Shown here one piece after another: positions 1 to 10,424 of a stretch of 54,693 nucleotides of DNA. The stretch covers positions 1-54,693 of the forward strand of contig JAQMWT010000672.1 in assembly GCA_029834535.1 (NCBI GenBank), in the 5' to 3' direction. The notes beneath the pieces were generated by a model that did not search any database, was not told where the DNA came from, and saw only the letters and a list, made by a program, of their open reading frames with translations. Numbering within the stretch: the first letter of the stretch is position 1; the number at the start of each line of letters is the position of its first letter. The DNA comes from Chrysophaeum taylorii (taxonomy: Eukaryota > Sar > Pelagophyceae > Pelagomonadales > Pelagomonadaceae). The position numbers and the translations under genes are program-made.

Positions 1-164
1 CACCCTCACCAGCTTCTATCCTCGTGTCCTCACTTATTAGCATTCGACGACCATTAGAGAACCCTTGAACGCCAAGCGTCTGGGCCTTAACAAAAAAAAA
101 ACCCGACAGTCCTTTTGGAGTTTTCGTCGAGTACCGCCTCCTCCTCGATGGTGTCGGGCATTTT
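1..164. other. left flank, no gene seen
   Basis: Non-coding sequence left of the hAT element. It ends in a short T-run that abuts the transposon terminus. I see no ORF, RNA gene or repeat here. Confidence 0.5.
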
Positions 165-3095
165 TAGCGTTGGGAACTCACTTCAGCAAGTGAACGTGAA
201 CCACTTCACCAGCCACGCTATATTGGTGAAGTGATTTGAAGTGAACACGCCACCCTACGTGGCCATCGTGAACCTTTTGTGACGTGAACGCCACCTTTTA
301 TTTTTTTAACGCCAGCGCCGGTCCCTGCCGCGCCCCGTCAGTTCTGTGCCCCCCGCGCGCTATTGCCTAGGTCTGGTGCTCTTAGATTCATTCGCGTTTC
401 GGGACGAAGGAGGAGTTACCGTGGATGGGGTTCAGTGTTTCGTACTTTAGGCAATGTGAACGACCTCGGTATCTTCGTCTGGTTCTTCCTCATTAACCTC
501 CATCTCCAAAGAGTCTCGGGGATGGTGCTCTCGGCGTTTTTGAAAAACTCGGTCTCGTGTCCGAGGTCCCTGTACTTAATCCGGGCCGCCGCAATGAAAT
601 TCTTGTTCATGCGCAGTAGAGCAACTTTGTCCGTCTCGTCCGCGCCGAGCAACGTGTTTCCCTCGGTCAGGACAAGATTTCCAATGCTCAGGCACCGCTC
701 ACAGTAGCTCTGCGCGCCATGTGTACCAACTGAACCCTTAGAGGCTCTCGCCATTTCCGGGAGGAACCCATACCGCTCCTTGGTGAGCGCTCGATACAGC
801 TTTCCAACGTCGAGCACAGCCAGATCTGTGAAGCCGACTTCATCCTTCTTCTCAAGTTCAGGATAATGCTCTTTCCAGTTGAGCGATCTCGAGAGCCTGA
901 TGATCCATTGAGTGAAGACCTGTTCAAACTCCACATTGAAATCGGGCATCTGGTTCTCAGGCATAGCAAAAGAAGGCACGTCGCCACTACTGTCGTCCCA
1001 AACGCCGGGTGCGTCGAGTGCCGCCAAGAGACTGCGGGCAGGCGCAGGCTCGGAGGGCGGCGCAGACTCGGAGGAAGTCTTTGCCTTTTCGTGGTGGAAT
1101 GCAGTCCGTGCGTAAATCACATATTCTTTCTCGAGCAAGCAACTTCCTGGCCTGAGCTCTCAGATTGGACGAGAGGTGCCGGCAGTTGATAGTCCGAAAG
1201 TCAAGAAGGAAGGCAATCAGCTCGCGATCGTTGAATTCGTAGTCGAAGTGACGCACGTGGTTTTCAGTATTCCCGCAAAACCGACGCTCACATTCGAGTA
1301 TAGCCCATTCAAGACAGATTTTGCCGGTCTCGCTGAGGTCGTCAACATCGACAGTCATATGTGGCACGGATTTCGCAGTTATGTTCGGGAGATCAATGAC
1401 TTCTAGCGTCCCAGCTCGCAGAGACTCTATCATGTTGTGCTTGATCAATGCGGCGCACGCCCCCAGGTATAAGTGTTCATGTTGCACGAAAACAACGGGG
1501 TCATCCGTTATAGCAAGAATTGCCTCGAATTCAGCCAACGCCACCCATTGCTCCTCACTGATTGTCCAGGGGAGTCCAATGTTGGTAGCCGTGTACAGTT
1601 TGAGCACGTGGTGCATACGCAGCAAGGAACGAATAAGTTGGTATCGAGCCCGGAACCTCGCCTTATTGAGGTCGAGGTTGAGCTTCGGCGGTTTCCCCGG
1701 CTGTAATGGCAAAAACGCATGCAGGTCCTTCAAACGTGTGCCGTAAGAAAAGAACTTGGCTCCATCGTGGGCAATGTTCAGCAGCTCCTGGCCAGCTGGG
1801 AATGGATTGATCACCTGCTTGCCTCTGGATCGTGTCAAGTCGCCACATGCCGCTGCCGAGATTATTGAGATATCCTGCATGTCACACGCTTCGACCTCAA
1901 CAAAAAATTCTTCGGCGACGCTAATTGCAGCCCGGTCTCTTGAACAATGGTTGCGGCCGCCAAATCGATATCGATTCCCGCACGCTCCGCGACCACAGAA
2001 CGGAGCAGAGAAGCCGTGCCGGAATCGGTTCCGTCGTCAGCTGGAACGAGGCCCTACGCACACCGTCTCAACGCCACTCCAATCGGGCCAGATGAAGGAT
2101 AGGCCAATGGCCTGTCGCTTGAACTTCTTATCCTTGAGTGTCCCGCCGCCGTCATGCAGCACCTGGGCGAATGGATTGCCGAAAGCCGCCGCTTCATAAC
2201 ACTCCGTAACGACGTGCTTCAAGATTCGAACAAAACAAAGATATTCAGCGTCCACCCATTCAAACAGCGGCTTTCGAGTCATGAACGAGGGCGCTTGCCT
2301 TTCCCGCCACCGCCGCGGTAATACGCCTCAATTAGGTTGCGATGATCTTCGTCGTCAAAGGTGCGCTTGGAAATCCGCTGCGACGTGTACACGTAGTGCC
2401 GAGCCGAGAAAGCCATCAGGGACGAGTGCTTTGCTTTGCCTGGCTGGGCATGTCCATGAAGTATCTCGTAATATCCGACTTACCCTTCGAGGCTGCCACA
2501 ACGCCCACGGCCGTCATAACGACGCCCTCCTTTTCTTGGTCTGTCTTCTGTTTCTTGGTGAGCTGTTGACGTCCCAGCTCGTCCTCCTCCGGATGCGCGG
2601 CCTTGAAGTGGGCTCCAAGAGGGCATGGTCGTCTGCCACGTGCCTTTCTTGAAGTCCCTCGTCACCTTCAGGTGCTCCCAGCACCGGATACACACGTGCG
2701 TCGTCGCCTTCCCACTGGTCAGTCAACGCGGTGGTCAGGATGATTTTCTTTCAGTCGACGCACGCAGTCCCAAACCTTGGAAAAACCTGGTTGATCGTCC
2801 ACTTTTGTTGCCGGGTGTGTTCGACGTCACGACATCGACGTCGCAATCGGCTCGTTCCTGTGAACTTCCTCCTTCAGTTAACACCGCGTTTAAATTCCTC
2901 CGCATCATCAACATTATCCTCCACCTCCAGGTAGCGCGGCGGCTCGACTTCGCTCATCAGACTTGGCTGTACCAGCCAAAGTGAATGAACGTGAAGTGAA
3001 CATTGGACTTGGGACGAAAATTTTCGGTGAAGTGAAGTGAAGTGAACAAAATTCAGTGAACCTAGTGAAGTGAGCCCAGTGAATTCCCAACGCTG
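165..3095 (-). mobile_element. hAT-superfamily DNA transposon, decayed
   Basis: The left end reads TAGCGTTGGGAACTCACTTC. The right end, read inward on the other strand, is CAGCGTTGGGAATTCACTGG. These form imperfect terminal inverted repeats of the CAGNGTTGGGAA type known from hAT elements. Both ends carry clusters of GTGAA/GTGAAGTGAA motifs (about 183-265 and 2975-3085), as expected for subterminal transposase-binding repeats. The interior holds a broken hAT transposase on the minus strand. The flanks show only a T-run on the left and an A-run on the right, so no clear 8-bp target duplication is visible. The element is about 2.9 kb and ends 32 bp before the ATG of the next gene. Confidence 0.8.
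416..2726 (-). pseudogene. hAT transposase, frameshifted
   Basis: The pieces lie on the minus strand in the family order but in several frames. (1) About 2726-2480: a BED-type zinc-finger-like start with CIRCWEHLKVTRDFKKGTW. (2) 2282-2037: the first catalytic region with VLHDGGGTLKDKK and IGLSFIWPDW, matching the HDGWT-type block where the first DDE aspartate sits. (3) About 1910-987: CDM, VNPFPAGQ and FFSYGTR, then VFVQHEHLYLGA and the FLLDFRT block. (4) 1138-416: the C-terminal dimerisation domain, with SYCERCLSIGNLVLTEGN and L-x6-VALLRMNKNF, the hAT pattern ER-x-x-S-x-x-G. Frame changes near 2037, 1925 and 1100 break it, so it should not make active transposase. Sequencing errors cannot be excluded for any one break. 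Confidence 0.8.
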
Positions 3096-3127
3096 AAAAA
3101 AACCCTGGAATTAATTTTCCCCAATCT

Positions 3128-3754
3128 ATGGCGAAGCAGCGGGGGTTGTTCGAGAGCAAGCAGGAGGTAATGTTGGCCGTGACGTCGTGCGTCATGGTTG
3201 TGGTGGTAATCTTGTCGGCGTCGATCAGACACTCGGTGCTGTGCGAGTCGGGTCTCGCCGAGGATACCGAAACAGGGTCACAGCTCGCTCGACAATCCCT
3301 CGATGCGCGGCTTCTGAGCGTCGAGCAGGAGGCAATCGAAAACACTATTCTCATTCAACGCGTCCTCAAGCTCCTGAGCGACAAGCATCCCGACCGAGAA
3401 GCCTTTTCGTTCGAAGAATTGTACCCGACGGCGGAGAAACTTGCAGTCGAGATCGACGCCGCGTTCGATCGCTTCGACGATGACCTGTTCTCCAAACCGC
3501 GCGTTCCGGCCGACGAACCCCCCGCCGACGACAAGGCGACCAACGAGATCAGACTCGACGACCGGACCCCGGAGATCGAGGCGCGCCTCCCGCACGACGA
3601 CGCCACAGACCCTCTTGGCGCCGACGACCCCGCCGAGCGATGCTCCGATCTCGCCACTCGCTTCGACATCGTCCCCCAGATATCCTGGGGTAGGGCCCCC
3701 AGCGATATTCAGACCGAGTGGCGCACCCTTAATTGCGACCACCACAACCTCTGA
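3128..3754 (+). CDS. small single-pass membrane protein, unknown function
   Basis: 208 codons from the first ATG. A hydrophobic segment at residues about 14-32 (VMLAVTSCVMVVVVILSAS) follows a short charged N-terminus. This suggests a signal anchor with a lumenal or external C-terminal part. The middle is acidic and helical (residues about 60-110), followed by a Pro/Asp-rich linker. The C-terminus ISWGRAPSDIQTEWRTLNCD looks like a compact conserved tail, but I cannot tie it to a named family. Only 32 bp separate this ATG from the end of the hAT element, so the transposon lies in its promoter or 5' UTR. The frame is intact and biased to G/C in third positions, which supports a real gene. Confidence 0.55.
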   Translation: MAKQRGLFESKQEVMLAVTSCVMVVVVILSASIRHSVLCESGLAEDTETGSQLARQSLDARLLSVEQEAIENTILIQRVLKLLSDKHPDREAFSFEELYPTAEKLAVEIDAAFDRFDDDLFSKPRVPADEPPADDKATNEIRLDDRTPEIEARLPHDDATDPLGADDPAERCSDLATRFDIVPQISWGRAPSDIQTEWRTLNCDHHNL

Positions 3755-4546
3755 CGCTCTTGTAATGGTGCTGTGGTTGTTGTTGTCGTCTCCTCCTTAT
3801 TTTTTTAACCATCTCGTTGCCCCTGCGACGATGGCCGCGTGTCGCGGTGGCCGAGGACGTCAGGCGCGACGGCCGTCGCAACTGTTGCGTGCACGTCCGC
3901 CCGACCGCCCGTCCTACGTTCGCGCTAAGCGCGACCGACAAGAGAGCGCGGGCGCTCGTGAGGCAGGCTGAAGCTGGCCAATATAATTTCCATCGCCAAG
4001 CGGACGTCGCCAGGGATATCGCCGCCGGCGATCGCGAGGGCAATAATTCCCACAAAAGCTTTAGCCGCGCCGCTGGGACGAGGAGGTGATTTGCGAGGCG
4101 AGGGTTTTTAATTGATGATGGAGGTGGGGAGGGCTAGTTATTAGTAGCAGTTAAAGTTCGTAAGGAAATCCCACCCATACAACTTGAGAACCCCCATCCA
4201 TGTTCGACTACGCACGACAACCTATCAATCAATCGCCAAAAAAAGTCCCGCACCACTCCGGCTTCGAGCGCAGCAACTTTATTTGCCCTCTCCGTGTCGC
4301 TCACTCCTCGCCCCCCCCTGGCGTCGTCGCTCACCTACATGTGAGGTTCCCACTACGAATTTCACTTTACCATTCTAGGTAATATGAGTATCATGAGAGG
4401 GTAATGAGTATCGATGAGAGATCATTCAGTAGGGTACGGTGAGTCGCGCGAAGGTCGCTCCCACCGCTCTCAGCAAGCGTCTCGGGGTCGTCGTCATTGT
4501 GGAAGGTCGGCTCTGTTTGCTTCCTCGACGCTCGTCGTTGCCGCGG
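3755..4546. other. intergenic, no supported gene
   Basis: Short open frames occur on both strands but none shows recognisable motifs or consistent codon use. At about 4383-4420 the phrase ATGAGTATC...ATGAGAG occurs twice in near-direct repeat. This stretch probably holds the 3' regions of the two flanking genes. Confidence 0.4.
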
Positions 4547-5511
4547 TCACACGATGAGGATATCGGCACAGTTGCTGTAGACCTGCGCAGAAGACGATAA
4601 GGCGACTATCATCAAGATCAGCGTGATCTTACTTCGGGGGTCTCTTGGGAGTCCCAGCGCCTACAGAAGACAACGGTTTGTTGTGTGTGAGGTGAACAAT
4701 ACGACGCACCACGTCATGACGGTGGGCCCCGGGGGAAACGTTTCCGGGATCAAGATCATGTTCTTGACAAGGAGCCCGTCACGGCACTCTTCAGCTCCAG
4801 CCTCGACGCAGTGTCCTTCAGGTCCGAGACAGTGGAAGTACTTTCCAGGGTCGCTCGCGCAGCCCCAGCTCGGGTCGCAAAAGACACCGATCGAGCAATC
4901 GTTTCCGGGGACGTCGTCGCACCGGAGCACCGTATCCTGGAAGCAGGCCTCGGCCTCCTCCTGTTCCGCAGCCGACATGGGCGTACTGGCGAAGAGCTTT
5001 TCGATGATCGACGCGTCGTCGCAGAGGCGGTAAGAGACGACCCCCCCGTGATCAGCGTTTACGCACCACGTGAACTCGTAAGTCTCACCTCGGGCGTACG
5101 TCTGAACGGTCGTTCCATTTCCCCACACAGTCCCACCGATGTTGTAGTCGTTCTCGCCTTGATACTCCGTCCCACAGACGCCAAAGATCTTACCCTCGAA
5201 CGTGAAGCCGGCGGAGTTCGCTTGGTCGGGCTCGGCAAACGGATTCTCCCCCGGGTAGATTCGCGGCGGGTCCACGTCCAAGGTGAGCGGCATCGCAAGC
5301 GAGCACTGCGCGGACGACATCACAAAGGAGCAGCACCCAAACGCACGTGAGGGCACCAGTCGACCTCGGAGACGCAGTCCATCGCGCACCAATCGAAAGC
5401 ATCACGGGCGAGACGCTGCCGCGATTCTGGCGTGAACAGGAAGCCGTGTCCGGCGACACGACCGGCGAGGAACGAGACGAGGAGGGCGAACATTTGTGTG
5501 TATCTCAGCAA
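4547..5511 (-). CDS. secreted lytic polysaccharide monooxygenase-like protein (LPMO_10 / AA15-like), 4 exons
   Basis: Spliced model on the minus strand: exons 5511-5347, 5305-4710, 4660-4633 and 4582-4547, giving 274 aa. Introns are 41, 49 and 50 nt (GTGCGT..GCGCAG, GTGCGT..CTGTAG, GTAAGA..GCGCAG). A signal peptide (residues 1-21) ends exactly before His22 in AGHGFLFTPESR, the N-terminal copper-ligand histidine of LPMOs. The second brace histidine is His141 in FTWCVNADHGG, followed by VSYRLC as in the family. Splicing intron 1 joins DWCPH to CSLAM. Splicing introns 2 and 3 yields TWRWDSQETPEVYSNCADI, the typical C-terminal strand and NCADI motif. By family knowledge it would oxidatively cleave chitin, cellulose or a related glycan outside the cell. 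The substrate is not deducible here. Cys-rich loops suggest several disulfides. Confidence 0.85.
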
Positions 5512-7333
5512 CAGGTCAAAGAGTAAAGTCGCGCGCCGCGAGAAAATCCAGGTGCTAAGCTTGTAACCAGTCGTAGAAATAAATTCTCTCTTAGATCAGG
5601 CCACCCCAAAATTATTAGAACCGAATTTCTTGGATTCTACGGTTGCACCGATGCTTGAAAACCAGTTATTTCGAGAACCAACGATCACCAAAATAGGACA
5701 AACTGATGGACAAGTAATTATTCTTTGTTTTGGGCGATCCAAATTACTGGAATTCAAGTTCTCTACAACCCTAGTTAACCGCGCAATTTCGTGGACGTGG
5801 AGTGAGTGCGTAAAACGAGATGTGGTGGGGGGTGGGGGATCGCCACTCCAGAGCCACGTTGCAGCGTTGGCGGTCCCAGAGAGAGGCGGTCGCCACTCCG
5901 CCCTCGCCCCTCCGATCTGATCCTCGAGAGGCGACGACGGGCATAATCACCACCTTGGTCCTCGCGACCGGTGTGCTCGCACCAGAGCCTTCCTTCCTAT
6001 AAGTACGTAACAGAGTAGCACAAGTCCTGTGGCTCGTTTCTAAATGTTGCCGGTAAAGTACTAATCATTGTAGTATCAAGTACTTGTAGTACCTAGGGCC
6101 ACGTCGCTTATCGCGAGAAAAATCGGAAGACGTCCGAAGCATTCTTGCGTCCTATAGGTAACTTCTTTCTAGCAACTTAAAAGAAAATGCGGAAGAAAGC
6201 CGTTACCGTTACCGCCAAGGTTCTTTTTTGGGTGACGTTTCGAACTGAAATGGTGTGCCGTTTTGGACGGGTTTTGGTGTCGGCGATAGAGGGGTCGGAC
6301 TAGGAGCGCTCGATCCTTAAAGCCACCACTCGGTCTGCGACGTCGCCACTCGGGTCGCCGCTCGCGCGTCGCCACCCCAGTTGGGCTTTTGAGCTCCTCA
6401 CTGCCTGAGGCCGGCGAGGGTGAGCTGCAAACCTACAGAAACACATCCTTCTCTCGAAAGCACGCGAAGTCGTCACAACAACGGTGTGGACTTGCCGAGC
6501 CGCACTGACGAAGCTCCCCCGCCGATGGATGTGCCTCCCTCGGTCTGCTCCTACTATAAACACGCCCGAGAGTCGTCGCTGCTGGCCAGCGCGGAGTCGG
6601 GGGACCAAACCAAGGGTGGGGTGGTGTAAGGGGAAGCCGCTTCACCCTTGGTCGGACCGGCGGTCACAACGTGACCTTCAAAATCGCCCGATAACCGCGA
6701 GTGGTTCCCCTGCAGGCCCGCCCTGGCGCTCACGCATGTCATCTACGTAATCTTGAGGTTGGCCAAAACTGTTGAGGGGATTGTTTGTTTGTTACAGGCG
6801 AAACCCAATAGATTTCAGGAAATGAAAGCAAGATATGCTAGAATTCAAACAAAAGGAATCTCAGGGAGATGAGATTCCTAGGTTCAACGAGGCCCTACAT
6901 TTGGGAGGCAGATGAGATCTTAAGCGGGGGAATCTCCAAGTTCAAGGCAAGTGGGTAAAAAGTGGGGGGAAGGGGGGGAAGGGCGTTACCGCCTCACACT
7001 CTCTGTGGCGAGGGGTAGTTGGAGAGAGTCATTTCGAGGAGGGAAGGGGTTGGAGGGTATCTCTTTGATTGAATAACACCAACGGCCCCAACGTCTCTCG
7101 GCCGCCGAGTCCCTGGCGGCGCCCGGACGGTTAGGCTAGCGCTTGGCCGTCCCCTATAATCGGCTTGCGTCAACGTCCTTCCTTCCGCGCGCCCCAGCTC
7201 TCCTTTCCGCTCGACGCTCTCACCCCCCCTAATCTATGATCAGCGCACGCTCCGCTCGACTCTGCCCTTTTAACAACACCCTTGAGTTTATTTCGTAAAG
7301 CCCACTCTTTTGGTACCTACCGAAAAAAGATAG
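5512..7333. other. intergenic 1.8 kb, no supported gene
   Basis: It includes a moderately AT-rich stretch (about 5560-5790) and short CGCCACTC-like phrases near 5845, 5890, 6345 and 6375. At 6050-6100 there is a cluster of AGTACT/TAGTAC palindromic words. G-rich purine runs lie near 6960-6985. No ORF shows family motifs. The last 200 bases before 7334 are likely the promoter and 5' UTR of the fibrillin gene. Confidence 0.4.
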
Positions 7334-8035
7334 ATGCGCGTCGTCGTCGTGTGTCTCGTGATTGCCACGGCGGCTTCGAGCTTAACGATGATGTCGCGGC
7401 GGTCGGCCGTGAGCGTCGTATCGCTCGGGGTACCGACCATCTCGCGCGCCAACGATGAGCGCATCGCGACGCAGGAGCTCGTGAAGGCGATCGATCGTGG
7501 GGCGCCCACTGAAGAGGTCGAGGCGTGTATCGCCAAGCTGGTGCCCCTGTCGACCAGCACCAGTGTCGACGGGTGTTGGAAATTGTTGTGGTCCGCGCGG
7601 ACGCGCAACTTTTCGCCACTCCTCGAGTTGCCCAAACCCATACGACCAGATTCGACGCAGTTTTTCGAGGACGGCCGAATAGAGAACTCGCTCACGCGAG
7701 GGGTTCTCGGCGGGTCCCGCCTCGTTCTCACCGCGGGCTTCGATGATCCCCTCATTCTCCCACCCTTCCGCTTTGATGTCCGCGTTCTCGACAGATCGAT
7801 CAGACTCGTAGACGCCGGCTCGGACGCAGATTTCCGGCGGACGCAGGCTCGCTCCCAAGAGGAGCAACGAGCGCCGCGCAACCGTTACGTCCAGCTCTAT
7901 CTAGGCAAAGATATTCGGGTCAGCAAGGTCGTCGAAGGTGATCCGGTTATTCTTGGGGCCACCTTCGTCCACCGACGTCTCGCGACAAACGACCAGTGTC
8001 TGCCTCGAGATTCTCTACATAACCCCGTGCGCTGA
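7334..8035 (+). CDS. plastid-lipid-associated protein (PAP/fibrillin family)
   Basis: 233 aa from ATG. The N-terminus MRVVVVCLVIATAASSL is a secretory-type leader followed by an Arg/Ser-rich stretch, as expected for bipartite targeting to a complex plastid. The body fits PAP/fibrillin: a helical start with ELVKAIDRG, then DGCWKLLWSARTRNFSPLLE (family: L-x-G-x-W-x-L-x-Y-T), a GRIENSLTRGVLGG block (family: G-x-I-x-N), and near the C-terminus YVQLYLGKDIRVSKVVEGDP (family: Y-L-D-x-D-L-R-I-x-R). These lipid-binding proteins act in plastoglobules and thylakoids. The last about 20 residues are less typical, so a small 3' intron or a lineage-specific tail is possible. Confidence 0.75.
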   Translation: MRVVVVCLVIATAASSLTMMSRRSAVSVVSLGVPTISRANDERIATQELVKAIDRGAPTEEVEACIAKLVPLSTSTSVDGCWKLLWSARTRNFSPLLELPKPIRPDSTQFFEDGRIENSLTRGVLGGSRLVLTAGFDDPLILPPFRFDVRVLDRSIRLVDAGSDADFRRTQARSQEEQRAPRNRYVQLYLGKDIRVSKVVEGDPVILGATFVHRRLATNDQCLPRDSLHNPVR

Positions 8036-10424
8036 GAATTTCAAAGCTTTGGAGACACGTGCGCGTCTGACAAGAACGGCGATATCTCCGGACATTTTTT
8101 TTATGCTAAGTGCTGTGAAATTCCAAGTCGACCTCGACTCCGCTGTTGGCACCATTTCGGGCGACAAGCACCGTAGAAAAACCAAACTGCCGACGCCGCG
8201 AGGCGGCGAGGACCGACCTCCGCGCTTGGTTGCCGTCGCGGGCTGGATCCATGAGATACTCGTACTGCCGAAATCCTAGAGCCGGCAACTGACGAGAGGC
8301 CGGGGCTTGTCTCGTTTTAACAATTTGTCCTTGCTAATTCATTTTTTTTTTAACAAAATTGCTTTTGTCGCCCACGTCGCGGTCAGCTTATCACTGAGCG
8401 CCATATACAATGATAGAGATATCCGAGACCTGCCATCGGCCTCTTGCCGCCAATATAATAAGATTACGAAGAACCGCCTTAAGCGGCACCAACGCGAGTC
8501 CATTTCGCGAACGCACTAGTTTTGAACGGCCAACGAACTATAGGCCAGCCCAGTGCACGGGGCGTAGGCTAATGATCCCAGTGCCGCCGTGGGATCAGAG
8601 AGCGCCGGGTTTGCAGACGAGGGGCGCCGAAAGGCGAGTCGGCGGAGAGTGATCATCGGGCTTTGTCGCCACGCGACGCGGAGACCGCGATGTGACTGAC
8701 AACGACCTCGTTGATAACGTTCCGTCTGCGCCCTCCGGCCATACCCCGTCCCACTGCGAACGTTCCGGCTACCATACGGCCCGCCCGAGGTGCCAGCCGA
8801 TCAGGCTAATACGTACGGGGTAGTATTGAGTGGAGTGTCGCATCATCAGATTGGACGAGTTTGATAAGGATCCTACCCAGCGTGAGGATATTAACCATTT
8901 GAAGGAACCGGACTAAGGACGAGAGATGTCGTGAGCGCTCGACATCATCAATTTCAAAGCCCGCCGGTTACCATGCTTTTTCGAGTGCGTGCACGCCGCG
9001 ACGCAATGGGTTGTGGGCCACCTCTCTTCTTCTTCGCGTCGCGAAGACGGAAGCGAACTGCTGATGCTCGTCTTCAGTACATTCGGGAGTAATAAACCCC
9101 AACAGCCCGGGCAGATTCGCATGCAGCTTTCGATAAAATTACGCCGCCGTTGGCTCATCAGACTGGAGTAGCTTTTGACACTTATTATTATCTGGCCCGC
9201 GTGTTGATCGAGAAGCCAGAGAAATAAATCTTGGCGATTTCGCCGTTGCTCGGGCTGTGAAGCGCGAAGTTCCAGGGCCAACAGCACCGCGGAATGCGTC
9301 GATGATCTGCAGGTGGTCTGCCATGACATCGGTGATCTCCGTACTCAGAACTAGCGCGAAGTTGATACGGAAGCAGAGACACTATCCTATCCCCGTGCCT
9401 GGAAGATCCAGAGTGAGAGACGAAATAGCGTGTCGAAAGCTGAGGAAGGTCGATGTGACGCGAGTTATTAGCAAGCTGCTCGTCGCGATGGGGACCTCTA
9501 GTCCGCGGTTGCGCTTTCCGCAGCAGGATGTCGTGCCGAAGCGCTTCGCGAGCGACGACTTCGGTATCAACCTCCAGCGTCGAAAAGAGAGTGGCGTGTG
9601 CGTTGGTCGAGATAATAATTCTATAATGTCGATGACGGTGAGAACACAGCCGGAAAAAAAAAAAATTTGATACGAGAAGAAGAGCACTGAAGAGCGCGAT
9701 GACGACAACACAACGACACCGTCGACCAAAATACCTGGCAAGCTGAGAAATAGCATTTGAAACACAAATACTGCGATGCGAATCCGTATGTATCTTCCGT
9801 CGGATATCTCGCAAACGATATAGCTGCCATGATGCATCAAGCAGTCGGCAGCAATTCATGATTGTCAAAGAGAAGACGCTAGGCTCAACATTAGGAAGAG
9901 GCGTTCAAACGAGATGCAACGACAGGGTCAAAGACGCGAAACTGCAGCAGGCCGCACCTATCCCATGGCGACGCGCATTACGCAGAGGGACGGGACCCGT
10001 GAGCTAGAATGCTTGAATCATGCACATCTGGATCGTGACGAGTAAGCTCTCACTGGCTGGAAGAAGGAGTCGCGAACAGCGAGAGCGTGAAGCTACGTTC
10101 ATGCGGGGATTCGCCTGGCGCAGCAGCGCGCGGTAGGACCTCGGCGTCGTCCAAGTGCGCTCCGTTCTCAGGATTTCCTCGATCCCTCGATTTTGCTCGC
10201 GTCTCGGCGTCATATACATTTCTATTTGAAAAGGGTAGTGTGCCTCCCGCTCCCAGCTGTCTGCGGTGGTCGTTGAGATGGATAAAAACCAGTCAGAGCT
10301 CCCGGCAAGTGCGACGACGATACCAAAGCAAGCATCCGCGTGCGACAATCCTCCGCTCTAGGCTAATGTAATACAAGCATCACGGGAGGCAAGCAAACAA
10401 GTCCCAGTCCGCCTCAACGAAATA
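8036..10424. other. gene-poor 2.4 kb, possible decayed coding on minus strand
   Basis: Between about 9870 and 8910 the minus strand gives protein-like text spread over three frames (for example STLEVDTEVVAREALRHD, then INFALVLSTEITDVMADHL). This would suit a decayed gene, but I recognise no family. The plus strand of the same stretch is also open for 137 codons at 9257-9670. Nothing is supported well enough to call a gene. Confidence 0.3.

Noticed and set aside
3817..4089. 90-codon plus-strand ORF after the 3128 gene
   Set aside because: Arg/Ala-rich with no motif, and overlapped by an equally long antisense frame. No evidence for translation.
8900..9870. Possible retroelement or helicase fragment on the minus strand
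   Set aside because: Frames are protein-like but no polymerase, integrase or helicase motif could be identified, so it is listed only as a gene-poor stretch.
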